DNA from: Ornithodoros turicata
Taxonomy: Eukaryota; Arthropoda; Arachnida; Ixodida; Argasidae
Reading direction: 5' to 3'
Length of the DNA: 64,000 nucleotides
Assembly (NCBI RefSeq): GCF_037126465.1
Contig: NC_088210.1
Span: 13,910,011-13,974,010 of the forward strand
Made by a program: the position numbers and the translations under genes. Every line of letters begins with the position of its first letter. Within the stretch, counting starts at the first letter, position 1. The notes under the pieces were generated by a model. It was not told the DNA's origin. It saw only the letters and a list, made by a program, of their open reading frames with translations, and did not search any database. Below are positions 22,314 to 34,100 of the stretch, in pieces.

Positions 22314-24001
22314 TGGAACTTTCAGTGGACACCTCTTAGGGCCGGGTCCCATAGCTTTATGCGAGCAGCAGCAGCAAAGCAGCAGCGGTGCGGCAGCAGC
22401 AACACGGCAACATGGCAGCAGAGCAGCTTTCTGCTGCCACTGCTCTGCTGCTGGAGGCGTCCCATAGCTTCGTTTTGAATTAGCGGCAGCAGCGGCTTAG
22501 GAAACACAAAACATGTTGGCAACTGTGTCATTGTTTACATTTCGCACATTCCGAAGGCGTACGCAGCGGCTAAGCCTTTTAGTGCACACACCTAGGAACG
22601 CAATCCTAGGTGAAAGGCGTTTGTGTGAGAGATATATTGTGGATTTGGAGCTCATAAGTGAACTTTGAGATGAGTGTGGTGGTGGTCTGAGCCTCGTATT
22701 ACCTGACTCTTCGTTGATGTGTAGTCAGTTTCATGACATTCAACGTAGGTTCGTCCTACTGCTGTGCTGTGCAGAACAGTCCTTGCTGTGTTGTGTGGAG
22801 ATTCTTCTACGGGATCTTGTCGTATAAATATTGCCTCGTTACTATAGTATTCGACATTTTGATTTACGGTGACTGTCAAATGCGTACGTTGCTCTTAGTG
22901 AAATAAAACTGTCTAACGAAAACAAAGGCCCCTTCTGCTAGTACTCACTGCTGCCTGTTTTCACAAGGAATGGGTTCATTATCTATCTCTATCGAACCTT
23001 TTTTTTGTTGTCTGAACGTTGTCTATCTCCTCTACCCTTTTCAAGGGTCAGTTTCATTTACAACCAGCTAGCAAGGTCTTGGAATACCGACCACAAGAAA
23101 TTTGTTCGGTTTGGTTTTCACACGGCATGGACGTGAAAGTAATTTGCTTGTACGTTATCAGGTCACGGGTTTTGAAGTACTTTCCATAAAACAAGCGAAC
23201 ATGTAGCTACAACTGGTACACAACATATGTATCACGTAGGTTCGGTCGAACACTTTATTGAACTTTATGAACTGAATTATGTCCTGAAAGCGCACTTCAC
23301 GCAGTCCCGATGATTGAACACTCGCTCCAAACTACTGGCAATCACAAGCGTATCCAGGTCTTCAGAATCAAATCACAAAACAACCAGAAACAAACCTTCT
23401 GCCGTCACTCACCGCCCTGCTAACCCTAAACACCGTCGAACGAAAACAATACCAACCAGCCTCCTGATTGGCTTTCGAGACCGGCTGCTCAGGCTGCAGA
23501 GCAACAGGGCAGCACAGCAACCAAAAATTCGGATACGAGAGCAGCAGGGAATTGCTGCAGCTCGGCAGCGCTGCTGCTCTCGCCCAGTGCTATGGGACCG
23601 CTCGTGTCGCTGCAGCTCTGCTGCTCCGCTGCTGTTGCTCTGCTGCTGCTGCTCAAATCGAGGCTATGGGACCCCGCCTTTAGAGAAACATCTGCCATCA
23701 AAGCGCGGGCCATTTGTTGCGGTAATTAATTGGTTTCGGTTTACATATCTTTGTCGCGGTTTGTCGCGGTGGTAGTGGTAGTGGTGGTGGTGAAAGGTCT
23801 CGCCGTTGTCGGCCTCGCGGAGGGGGGCGACGTCACGACTGACGCTCTTCCACTTCCATGTCCACCAATGAATTACGTCCTTTTGCACTTCGCCGCGAGC
23901 AGCCGCGACAAAAATATGTAAACCGAAACCAATTAATTGGTGCAACAAATGGCCCGCTTTAATGGCAGATTTTTCTCTAAGAGGTGTCCACTGAAAGTCC
24001 A
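22314..24001. mobile_element. Fold-back element with GTGGACACCTC ends, split by a second element
   Basis: ACTTTCAGTGGACACCTCTTAG at the left end and its inverse at 23978-24000. The inverted arms continue as ATCTGCCATCAAAG and CCGAAACCAATTAATTGG around a SINE-like centre (23770-23850). The left arm is split by 22340-23679. Confidence 0.7.
22340..23679. mobile_element. Nested element with GGGTCCCATAGC ends and GCAGCAG-rich termini
   Basis: Inverted termini GGCCGGGTCCCATAGC and GCTATGGGACCCCGCC, then GCAGCAGCAG runs on each side. TTAG is duplicated at 22336-22339 and 23680-23683. The ~900-bp middle has no recognisable transposase. Confidence 0.65.
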
Positions 24002-24799
24002 TTACGCCATTACTTTACCATTACTTTTGCCATTACGGAAACAAAACCCCCGAGAATACCCTATTTCACCCCGAATTTCATATTGGAGGATAGCGCACGA
24101 TTTCCTCCCCCCCCCCCCCCCCTCCGAATCCCGTCTGCAGTTTTGGTTTATATTTTTATGTAAACCGGAGTAGTAAAGTATTTCGTCTCCCGGATTTTGG
24201 AGTATAGTCAGTATACCTTCACGCATCCGAATCCGGGGAGGGCTCTCGAAAAAATTCAGACCCTATTTGCACTGTTGCATCGGCTTTTCGTTCAATTTCT
24301 CGTTTTTTTCAATACCTATAGATTCGCTACTGGCACAATCAGGTGTTGTACCAATTTGGCAGGCTTGCGACCCGCCATCTGGCTGCGTTCACTGTGGTTG
24401 TCCGACTCGCAGAAACTCGGAGGTTGGTCTAGAAAGCTGGCACGCGTTTGCGTGTGACCTTCGAGCAGAGTAGGTGCCCCGTCGTTTCTAAGGGAATGTT
24501 TGTGGACGCCGACGCCGATGGTTGTTGTTGTTTGTGATGAATGATTCTCGTGACAGTTCAAGGGAAGTTGTGTGCACTCTGAGAACAGGACTTGATCTCA
24601 TTGATCCAGCGGATGAAACAGCGCCAGAAGACATCACAAAAGAGAGACACAGACAAAACAATCGCTGAATTACAACTACAGTTTCATAACATGAAACAAG
24701 CCTGCTTAAATACCTTGCCCGTCATGCAATCTCAACATGTTCAAACACGAGCTCCCTATCGTTAACATGATATGCTCATCAAACGAGTACTTGGGTTCT

Positions 24800-25140
24800 G
24801 GAATCACAGTGTCAGATACCGGGCGTTCTCCGCCGTAGTGAACTTGTTCCGGGACATTGATTCAGACAACATTTTTTTTTTAGCCTACGAATGTTTTGTG
24901 GGTTTTGCTGTTCGACTGTTTGCGTGTTTGCGCGTTCTGTGACATCTCAGTGTGTGTGCAATTGTTTTCTGTTGGAATCACCACCACCACTAATCATCAT
25001 CATCATCCTCTTGATTGGCATCATCATTCCAGGAGTTTTCCACCAAATAAGTAACTGGTGCAAGTGATGTGGAGTTGCGGGCCTCACACTATTGAAGCCA
25101 AAATCTCCATTTTATTTTTTCTTAAAAACCAAACCAAATC
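24800..25140 (+). mobile_element. Retroposon 3' end, family Q copy 2
   Basis: About 340 bp alignable to 15460-15785: CGGGACATTG, GGAGTTTTCCACCAA, GTGCAAGTGATG and AAATCTCCATTTTATTTTT. Confidence 0.6.
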
Positions 25141-25439
25141 ACCATCATCAAACGAGACCAATGGCTCCTTAGTTTACGACATCGTCAAGTCCAAATATTT
25201 AATCTCTTCCCGTGTGAGAGGTACCGAAGTATAGAGCTGACACAGTTCTCAGTGTCCTCCTTTACAACCATGTGTACGCTTCGAAAATTTCCCTTTCATT
25301 CCTTTTTCTTTTTAACGTCCTTGGGTACTTGTCCTATCGAACCATGGTGTGCGTCCACACCTAGTAACATAAAAATCCAAATGACCATTAAGAGGTCCAG
25401 TGAGGGACTCCGCATGCCTTCGGAATCTAGTACTGACAC

Positions 25440-25853
25440 CACGACCTACTGGATTATAACGACCATATCATACGCACCCCTTCCCAGCGCCGCATTTGGA
25501 AGCTATAGCGGTGGCGCTACTCATCGGCCCGGTTATTGCTTCCTCAACTTCTACAAGACTATGTACTTCGGTTTACCTTAGTATTTTTGTACAAGGCGTG
25601 GATGCCACACGGAAGATGTTTCATTCAAAAGTAGATTATCATCATCATTCTGCTCGTTTTAGTAGGAGCTGTTGCAGTCGTCTGCTACGGTAGTCGGACG
25701 TCCGCTTCTGCGCACTCAAAATTCAAATTTCCATTGTCCAATCACGATGTAGATCTCGCGGGCCGATGAGTAGCGCCACTAGCGGATCGTGCGGACGGGC
25801 TCCTCATAGGCGTTGGCGATTATGACATGGTCGTTATAATATCGTAGGTCGTG
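25440..25853. mobile_element. hAT-like MITE, copy 1
   Basis: Inverted termini CACGACCTACTGGATTATAA and TTATAATATCGTAGGTCGTG. Flanks ACTGACAC and ACTGACAA fit an 8-bp target duplication. Paralogue at 55265-55663. Confidence 0.8.
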
Positions 25854-26496
25854 ACTGACAAATTTTTCCGTTTGCCCCTATGTAAACTTTGCCATAACTG
25901 AACGGGATCATATAAACAACCATATGCTGACAATCAACAAACTTTGTTGCAGGGGAAGTGCAGCGTCCAGCTGACTCCTTTTTCTTGCTAGTTCTATAGG
26001 GCATAGGGAAGAAACTTTTATGGGGACCGAGACGACCGCGTGCGTGTTGTACTTCTTGCTAACCTTCTTTATATTGTGAGTAAGTTGTCACAACTACTTT
26101 CCTTTTGTCATGCACCACTTCTCTAACCTCATATAACAAGCACTCACTTACTGCAATCAAAATGTCCTCTGGATAACCAGCCACCTTCAGCCTATTAAGC
26201 TGTGGGTGACAGTGAGTGACACTTATGCTCACACGATTTCTTCAATGCAATCTTGAGGAAAGTCTTAGTAAATGCGTATTTTACAGTCTTGGAGTGGTCA
26301 GATTTATACAACAGCACACCTTCCTCCGACCTCGAACTAAATTCCCTGCACAAACGATTTTCAGACAATTTGAATGTCTAGGAATTGGAACCTGCCTTCT
26401 ACAGGGAGTTCGTGTGCATGTACTAAACCAAAAGAGCACTTTTTGAACACATCCGACCAATGCCGTCCTGAATTGGTTGACCGGAGTGAAGAAGAT
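25854..26496. other. Intergenic, nothing recognised
   Basis: AT-rich single-copy-looking sequence between repeats; no conserved frame. Confidence 0.4.
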
Positions 26497-26660
26497 AAGG
26501 TAATCATCAACGGTGGTGGTGGGTGCTGAAAGGGCTTCACAGAGGTGGGGAAAACCCAGGAAAAAACCCAGACAGCACAGCCGACACCGGGATTCCAACC
26601 CGGGGATCTCCCAGTCTCGACGTGACATGACGAGCGCGCTAACCACTGAGCCACGGGAGC
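26497..26660 (-). mobile_element. tRNA-derived SINE
   Basis: Read on the minus strand it starts GCTCCCGTGGCTCAGTGGTT (tRNA-like A box), then CCCGGGTTGGAATCCCGG (B box), GGCTGTGCTGTCTGGG, TTTTTTCCTGGGTTTTCCCC and a GGTGGTGG-type tail. It is a SINE, not a tRNA gene: no cloverleaf 3' stem follows. Confidence 0.75.
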
Positions 26661-26999
26661 TTTTCTTTTTCTCTTCCACCTTTTATTGGCAAAACACACA
26701 AGTACTAACAAGTACACACAAGTACAGGTATGTCACACGGTTGCAACGCCGTGGGCCATTACAATACGTCTAAAGAGAAAACTGGAGCTGGTGTAATCAT
26801 CAACAAACCTATAAATGCATTTATGCATTTATCACCGAATGCACTAATGCACTTATTATCAATGCACTTATCACCGAATGATTGTTGAATGGCACGATCG
26901 CACATCCCAAGAAATAAGTCCGAAAAAAAAAAGGGGGTCACTACAGAACCGATGCAACTTCTATCTCTCTGTCGATGTATAGACTGTTGAGGTCAGATA

Positions 27000-27224
27000 C
27001 ACTCTAAAACAGAACTTCACCGCATAGCACGCTGTGCGCCAACGACTGCCGCGAATGATAGGGTTATTGCTTTTGATTCGAAGAGAGAGGAGGGCATACG
27101 CCTTTTTGTGTCAATTATCATATACGCTACCCCCTCTGTCCTCTAATCAGAAGGGACAACTCTATCATTCGCGGCAATGAGTGGCGCAGAGCCTGCTATG
27201 TGGTGAAGCTCTGTTTTTTTAGCG
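27000..27224. mobile_element. TA fold-back MITE, B subtype
   Basis: CACTCTAAAACAGAACTTCA to TTTTTTTAGCG, TA on both sides. The B core is TGATAGGGTTATTGC with AGAGAGGAGGGCATACGCC. Confidence 0.82.
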
Positions 27225-27236
27225 TAGGTGGCTCTA

Positions 27237-27483
27237 CGCTCTTAGAAATGAACTTCACCGCATAGCACGCTCCTAGCCAGCCATCATCTCGAGTGATATC
27301 GTTATCTGCCCTGATTTGTTGAAAACGGGAGGCGTACGCCTTTTTTGTTACACTTATGCTGTTCATAATTGTTCGCCTCCCGTTACACCTCCCGTTTTCA
27401 ACAAATCAGGGCAGATAACGATATCATTCGAGATGATGGTTGGCTTGGAGCGTGCTGTGCGGTGAAGTTCATTTTTAAGAGTG
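27237..27483. mobile_element. TA fold-back MITE, full copy
   Basis: CGCTCTTAGAAATGAACTTC to TTTTTAAGAGTG, TA on both sides; starts 12 bp after the previous element. Confidence 0.88.
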
Positions 27484-27496
27484 TACTGTGTTATTA

Positions 27497-27738
27497 CACT
27501 CTTAAGAATGAATTTCACCGCATAGCACGCTCCTATCCAACCATCATCCTGAGTGACATTGTTCTTTCACCTGTGATTAAAATAGGGGGCGTACGCCATT
27601 TTTGTTGCCTTATGCAGTTCAAAATTGCCACAAAATGGCGTACGCCCCCCGTTTTCATCAAATCAAGGGAGAGAACGTTGTCATTGGGGATGAGGTTGGC
27701 TAGGAGCGTGAGTACGCGGTGGAGGTCCGTTTTTAGAG
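27497..27738. mobile_element. TA fold-back MITE, third in a row
   Basis: CACTCTTAAGAATGAATTTC to CCGTTTTTAGAG. Core GGGGGCGTACGCCATTTTTG in both arms. Confidence 0.82.
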
Positions 27739-28354
27739 TAAACATTACTATCCACATACACTTTTACCGTTTCCACCATTTTTATCGGCATTAGTATCGC
27801 CCTTTTATCATTTACACTTTTTTTTTTCATTTATCAGCATTACTATCTTCTTATCGATTATCTACTTTCTCAACGTTACCTTCATTATTTGTGTAGCTAC
27901 ACATGTGCGTCACAGTACGACGTTACATTTCCATCTAGCGGTGTCCCAGAAACAGCATTCCATCGTATCGCAGAAGGAGCCAAGGACACGCAGGAGGAAG
28001 AAAGGAGGTTCGGGAAACGGGGTCCCGGCTAAACGAAACCAATCAGCGTGCAACAGGTTTCTTTCGGAGGGCGCATCGCGAGTCTATAATGATGATCGTT
28101 CTAAAGTGGGGAACGCGTTTCCAACTGTCTTCTTGATTTTGCTACACCGCGATACTGCTCATAATCACTTCGAAGTTTCCGTTCTGTATAAGAATTAAAA
28201 AAAAACGGCCGAAAAATCAACTTAAATTCAGTGGGGTTGGTTTCGAACTCTTTGTTTCGCCTCCTAATGAGACTGAGCACAAAGGTTCCTTAATTTCTGT
28301 TGCAGACAATGTGTGGTGCTTGCGCTATCGGTACTCAAAGTGTAGCTACCACGA
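27739..28354. other. Intergenic, nothing recognised
   Basis: No gene or repeat recognised; AT-rich at 27750-27880. Confidence 0.4.
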
Positions 28355-28602
28355 CACTCTAAAAACAGAACTTTACCGCATAGCACGCTGCGCGCCAACC
28401 ATTGTCACGAATGATAGTGTTATCGCTGGTGATTGGAAGACAGAGGGGGGCGTACGCCCTTTTCTGTCAATTTTCATATATCCAAATTGCCACAAAAAGG
28501 CGTACGCCCCCCTCTATCTCCGAATCAGAAGCGATCACCCAATCATTCGTGGCAATGGTTGGCGCACAGTGTGCTATGCGGTGAAGTTCTGTTCTTAGAG
28601 TG
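28355..28602. mobile_element. TA fold-back MITE, B subtype
   Basis: CACTCTAAAAACAGAACTTT to TGTTCTTAGAGTG. Core GGGGGGCGTACGCCC and CATATATCCAAATTGCC. Confidence 0.88.
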
Positions 28603-29049
28603 CATAAAGCCCCCGATTTTCAACACGTCGTTATCCAAACAAAATTAAACAATCCCATTGGTCGAAAAGATTGCAGCCTCGTTGGCAGCCGTAGTTCTTT
28701 CGGGGCGGTGACATCACAACACGTTAGGGCTCGTAACGAGCACGATATAGCCTCAACGAAGAAGCTAAACGATGAGCAGAGATTGTGCCGCAGCAGAGCG
28801 TCGATAAGGTTCTTCGTTTCGTTATTCCTAACGATTCGCTGACGTTGAAGCTCCCAAAGAAAGATGGCGGAAGGATTCTTCGCGTTTGCGATCACACAAG
28901 CGGCTAACTGTGCCCTATAGACGTGATGGCGTCAGGATGCCATTCAACTGGACGAGACAGATTTTGTGAAGTTGTTCCGTCCGCCAAGAAACGCTGTCCG
29001 CACCGTTTGTGAGGACTTGCGGCCGTATACTTCACGCCGTCTTGATAGC

Positions 29050-29610
29050 TACAGGTGTTGTGATGAACAACAAAGGGGGGGGGGGAATATGTTTATTGCG
29101 AAAAAAAAAAGAGGCAGGTAAAAAGGAATGGTCAGCCAGGCAGAAGCCGACTTGCTATTCCTTGTAAAAAGAAAAGAAAGAAAAGGAAAAAATAACAGAA
29201 ACAGAAAGGGAGAAAGACGCAAGCGGCACATGGGCAGTAAGGGGGCATGACTATACACGACCGCTCAGAGGCAGTCCAGGAGCCCAGTGTCACCCAGGAA
29301 GCATATGAGCGCTCTGGTAACAGCCCATTGCTTCTGCCCTACGGGGGCCCAGTAGGGTGGCCAAAGACAGGTCTCTGTGCCCCAGGGCAGATGGGCGGTG
29401 CGTGAGTGCGGTCCGAGGAGCGGCATATCTTGGGCAGGTCATGAGCAAATGATGGGTGTCGGCGTCCCGGTGGAGCAGGAGGGGCACGCCGAAGAGGGAC
29501 GCTGCTTGATCTTGAACAGGAACGATGGAGTACGGGCGACATTCAGGCGAAGACGATGCAGAGCTGACTCCTCCTTTCGAGACAGCCTCCAAGAAAGGCC
29601 TAATGGATGC
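29050..29610 (-). pseudogene. LINE (non-LTR retrotransposon) 3' end, frameshifted
   Basis: Minus strand encodes SALHRLRLNVARTPSFLFKI, CPSCSTG, then after a +1 shift DADTHHLLMTCPRYAAPRTA and LATLLGP, the CxxC...H...C cysteine block at the C-terminus of many LINE reverse transcriptases. A purine-rich 3' UTR follows with GGTCAGCCAGGCAGAAGCCG on the plus strand; similar UTRs occur at 53360-53560 and 57700-57810. Confidence 0.7.
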
Positions 29611-30252
29611 CTATGGTAGTTTTCGAATTCTTCTCTTTAATAGTACATTGCGTTGTTGTTAGTACATTGCGTTGTTTAATAGTACATAGCAGCGTTGATG
29701 TTGTAATGAATGTGAAGAGCAAAGCATTCTGTACATTTCCTGAGGTAGATTGTCTCGAATAGTTCCATAACGTTCTCTTGCTTCGCGGTGCTAACACGGA
29801 ATTAAAACAGTTCACTAACGTTCTGTTGAAGCTCACTAGAAAAACGTTTTATTGCACTGCGAATTTATTTTAAGTCTACTGTTTATGAAGCCTGACAGTA
29901 AGGCTGCGCGTTGTACTTCCATGCATGAAGGAAAAATTTACATAAAGGTAATCAAATAAGTGTATACGTTCGGGAGAAAGAGCAGCCTCCTCCTCTTTCT
30001 TCTCTTGATACTTCTGATGCTACTACGTCTTCCTCTTCAGGCCTCGGACTCCCATGTGCCCTAGAGCTCAGCACACACTACTTCTCGTGTCATACTTAAG
30101 ACCATTCTCACCCGACACCATCGTCAGGGCAGGAAAATAATCTACAATTTTTTGCGTATTGCTCGACGATTATCCTTACAGTGACGTACTTATTATTTTC
30201 ACACGACTAGCGAGCCATATATTGAGACGGATAGAAAAAGAAGATGATGAAA
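29611..30252. other. Intergenic, nothing recognised
   Basis: A short direct repeat (TAGTACATTGCGTTGTT) at 29641-29680; otherwise no feature. Confidence 0.4.
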
Positions 30253-30397
30253 GATGATATCGTTATCTGCCCTGACTTGTTGAAAACGGGAGGCGTATGC
30301 CTTTTTTATGACACTTATGCTGTTCATAATTCTCACAAAAAAGGCGTACGCCTCCCGTTTTCAACAAATCGGGGTAGATAACGATATCATTCGATGT

Positions 30398-30433
<36 letters not shown>

Positions 30434-30952
30434 TACTCATGGAACGATGCGACAGCACCAGAGGACACGTGTTTCGCCGTGTTTGCGGCTCGTCAGCTCT
30501 GGGTAGCTGCGCATCGTTCGGAATTGGCAAACCAGGGGTCGCCCAGCAAGAGATCTATACCTGGGAGGGTGACTGAGCACTCCTCAATGCAACTCCACAT
30601 TATAATTCACTGGCTTGCGCTGTGGCATTGAGGAGAGCTCAGTCACCCTCTCAGGTGTAGATCGCTCGCTGAGTGACCCCTGGTTTGCCAATTCCGAACG
30701 ATGCGCAGCTACCCAGAGCTGACGAGCCGCAAACACGGCGAAACACGTGTCCTCTGGTGCTGTCGCATCGTTCCATGAGTGTCTGTTTCTCTGCGCGCAG
30801 CCATAGAAGCTATCTTAATATGTAATTTTGAATTTCAAACACGTCTAGCGTCATCTGTTTTTTTTTTCCTACATTATATATATATATATATCCCAATTCG
30901 AGATGATGTTTGCTAGGAACGTGCTATGTGGTGATGTTCATTTCTAAGAGTG
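30253..30952. mobile_element. TA fold-back MITE split by a palindromic insertion
   Basis: Left part 30253-30393 with GGGAGGCGTATGCC and GGCGTACGCCTCCC. Right part 30891-30952 with GAGATGATGTTTGCTAGGA to TTTCTAAGAGTG. The break repeats ATTCGA on each side of about 500 bp of inserted DNA. Confidence 0.8.
30431..30784. repeat. 354-bp palindrome with 106-bp identical arms
   Basis: 30435-30540 and 30675-30780 are exact reverse complements; the inner parts (to about 30590 and 30625) pair with some mismatches around a ~35-bp centre. (AT)n runs flank it at 30397-30430 and 30877-30892. Confidence 0.93.
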
Positions 30953-31078
30953 TGGGCCTGCGCTGTGATTAATTTCTTTGTGGGCCCCAGGCCGCTATTG
31001 TAAATCTCTCTAACACGTATTTAGCTCCAACGACCACTTCTAGTATTGCGACGACATCGTAGGGTACTCGAAGGATCC

Positions 31079-31168
31079 TCATCCCTGCAGAGCTTCTCTC
31101 GCAGTTACTTTCAACACCATGTTGTCTGGAACCATGACTAGGATGCTGGCGTGGCACGTCGGAGGAAC
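31079..31168 (-). CDS. P450 exon 14: C-terminus
   Basis: Encodes VPPTCHASILVMVPDNMVLK and then VTAREALQG followed by TGA. It fits the normal end of CYP3-type enzymes and joins the preceding exon in phase 0. No AATAAA was seen close downstream. Confidence 0.93.
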   Translation of the reverse strand, partial: VPPTCHASILVMVPDNMVLKVTAREALQG

Positions 31169-34100
31169 CTAAAGGACGGTACAAGATTTTTATAAGTGCG
31201 CGAAAAGTGCTCTAAATATGGTCTCTTGAAAAGATGGCAAGAGCGAAAACGTAAACAGCTGCGTCCTTCTGGCATATATCACGACTTACACATCGGATCA
31301 AACCGGTTCCTTTTGTATTGCTTTCAAGGTAACGTGTAGTACGTGCCATTCGGCTTACCTTCGTCTCCGGGCAGACATCGACAGCCACACGAGCGATGAC
31401 GTCGAAGAGGCACATTTTGTACTCGAGCCAGGCGAACTTCATGCCTATGCACTGGCGCGGTCCTTCGCCGAAGGGAATGAAACTAAAAGGTACAATGTGT
31501 TGGCGATTTTCTCCCAAGAACCTGGAAATGGTTCAGGTCACAAGTGAGGTGTATGAAGCGCAGGAACCCAGACGGAAACACTGGATTTAAAGTCCGAGAA
31601 CGGGATAGTTTGAGGAGGCTAAAGAGGATCAACGACTTTGAATCAGCAAAAGGCTTACTAATAGACCTCTGTCCGAGAAATATCATCATGACGTTGGTAG
31701 ACAGACTGAAACCGAAACAAATCGGAAGGGGAGGGCTGGGTTCCACGGACGGGCACTTGTTCGCTGCCTCTTATTGAAAGAAAAGTAGGACCGAAGGTAG
31801 CGTCCCTTTCAGGGCCCATCGTAATCCCATCAAGACCGTGGCTTTCGGGCGCGACCTTGTTCATCTCTAGCTTCGAGTGTAGTTCACCTCTACCAAATTT
31901 GTGGCGCTGTCGAGCACTATGACGTCATTTGTTTACAAACAGGGAGATGTCTATAGTTGGATATAAACGAAGAGGATCTAAGCGTGTTGCAGTCCTCCGC
32001 AGGTAACTCAAGGTCTAACTCAACTGCTCACGCGCGTTGCACCAGCGTAATGCTATTTTGTGTACGAAGTTAACTTGGAAGTAACTCGTTCTTTTTTTAA
32101 ATAACTGTCTGCGAGTTACATTTCAGGCCGAAGAACTTCGTTATTAACTTAGTTACATTTTTCACAGAGTATCTTGACTGGTAACGAGTTCTTTTTGACG
32201 GGTAACTTGTCAATCTATGGTGAGCAGTCGCCGCCACTCACAGGAGAGCGTTACGAAGGTAGCTGCGGCTTTCGAACAGGTTCCTTCGTCTTCATTATCC
32301 TGCTCACCTCTTCCACACTACAGGCGATCAAATCTACGTTACCTCCTCAAGACGAAATCCCGTCATGAGACTTTTGCAATAGACGATTTCAGAAAATCCC
32401 AGTGCTCCTCGCGTACGCGTTGCATCCTGGGAGGTTACTGGAATGAACTGTCCTTCACGTTTCGTTTTCGCTGACCTTGACTCCTCGTGGACAATCGGCC
32501 GAGAGAGGAGGAACCGAAACAGTTTGGAGACCTTCTTCTCCTGTGTTACCAGCAAGTTCCCAGAGTTCAAAGCGACGCTAAGCCCTCTGGGATTTTCTGA
32601 AGTCGTCTATTGGGGGAGGGGGGTGTATGTAAAGTTAAAGTATGCGGAGAGGCTTGTCGTAGTTATGAGGACCGCTGCCACACCACATTCATTGCAATTA
32701 GTTCTTTGCAAGACGTTACCTTTCAGGGTTGAATACCTCCGGATCGGGAAAGTACCGCTCGTCGCGGTGCAACGAGTAGATCGGGATCCTGATAAAGGAT
32801 CCTTTTTCAACCGGTATCCCACACACTGTGGTCGTCCTGGCACACGTTCGATAGGTCCTGGTGGAGGAAAGGAGAGATACTGCGCATCATGCATTCGGGA
32901 TCCAGATGGCTCAATAACTAACGTGAGACAGAAACCGAAAACTGTAGGAGCTTTGACGCTACACGCCTGGATTATTAATACCCGGGTCACACGGGCAGCT
33001 TCCAATGATCATCGAAACCAACGGCCACTGAACATGCGCGTAGCGCCACCTAGCGTGTAACGTGTCGACTTCTCAAACAGCGTTGGATTCAATGCTCTCT
33101 GACAGGTTGACGCATTACACTCTAGATGACGCTACGCGCATTTTCAGTGGCCGTTGGTTTCGATGATCATTGAAGACTGCCCGTGTGACAGGGGTATAAG
33201 TTTCTGCTTTAGTTTTCGCCGTCTGACTTATGCGGTACAATTTATTATCAGTATTCTAAATCACTGAAATACCCACTCTTGGAAATTCCCGCGCAGACTG
33301 ACGTATTCGTGACGTTGTAGTGCTACTGAAGACTAACGAGACCAGACAACAACATGGCGGTGGAATTGCCAGGTCAGAGCGAGAGCTCGGGCTGAGCGAG
33401 GCAAGGCTATTTATTATTCGCGCCTTGATGTGATGGCGCTGGCAATGCCGCCACAGGGCCTCCCCCCTAGCCAAGCGCTGGAAGCTGGCGAACAGAAACG
33501 AGCTTGGGAGCCCAAGTGACTTGTCGGGGCGGTCTGAGTCGGGTAGACAGCCGAGGAGGCGACGGTGGGGGAAGAGTAGTTGGAGTAGTGAGCGGACAGC
33601 TTGCCGTGGAGGGTGAGTCGTAGAGTAGCTCCACGGAGAAGGAGGGCGGCAACGGTGGTACAGCGTCGACGTATGCCGGCTTAAGCCGTTCTAAGGCAAC
33701 AGTGTCCTCGCGGCCGTTCAGCTGAATGGTGTAAAAGTTGGGTGAACGGCGCAGCACGAGGTGAGGGCGCACAACATGGCGGTGGAATTGCCAGGTCAGA
33801 GCGAGAGCTCGGGCTGAGCGAGGCAAGGCTATTTATTATTCGCGCCTTGATGTGATGGCGCTGGCAATGCCGCCACAACGTCATAGCGTGACGACATCGT
33901 GGCGACGCGAGGGCGTTATCTATAGGCGGTAGTGTCACGCGACATCAACTCTCCGAATGATTTGCTTCGCGCGCCATTGCGGATAATACGTCAGGAGTAG
34001 GTGACCATCCTGAAGAAACGAAACCGAGATTCTCCTGGTTGCTCCTCCCCGTCGACGAGAACTCTCACACGGATAACGACAAAATACATACGCGTAACTC

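Noticed and set aside
26497..26660. tRNA gene on the minus strand
   Set aside because: A- and B-box-like motifs are present but no acceptor-stem closure; the sequence continues into a SINE body shared with other loci.
32443..33060. A 205-codon plus-strand open frame
   Set aside because: It is the antisense shadow of P450 exon 12 and flanking repeat sequence.
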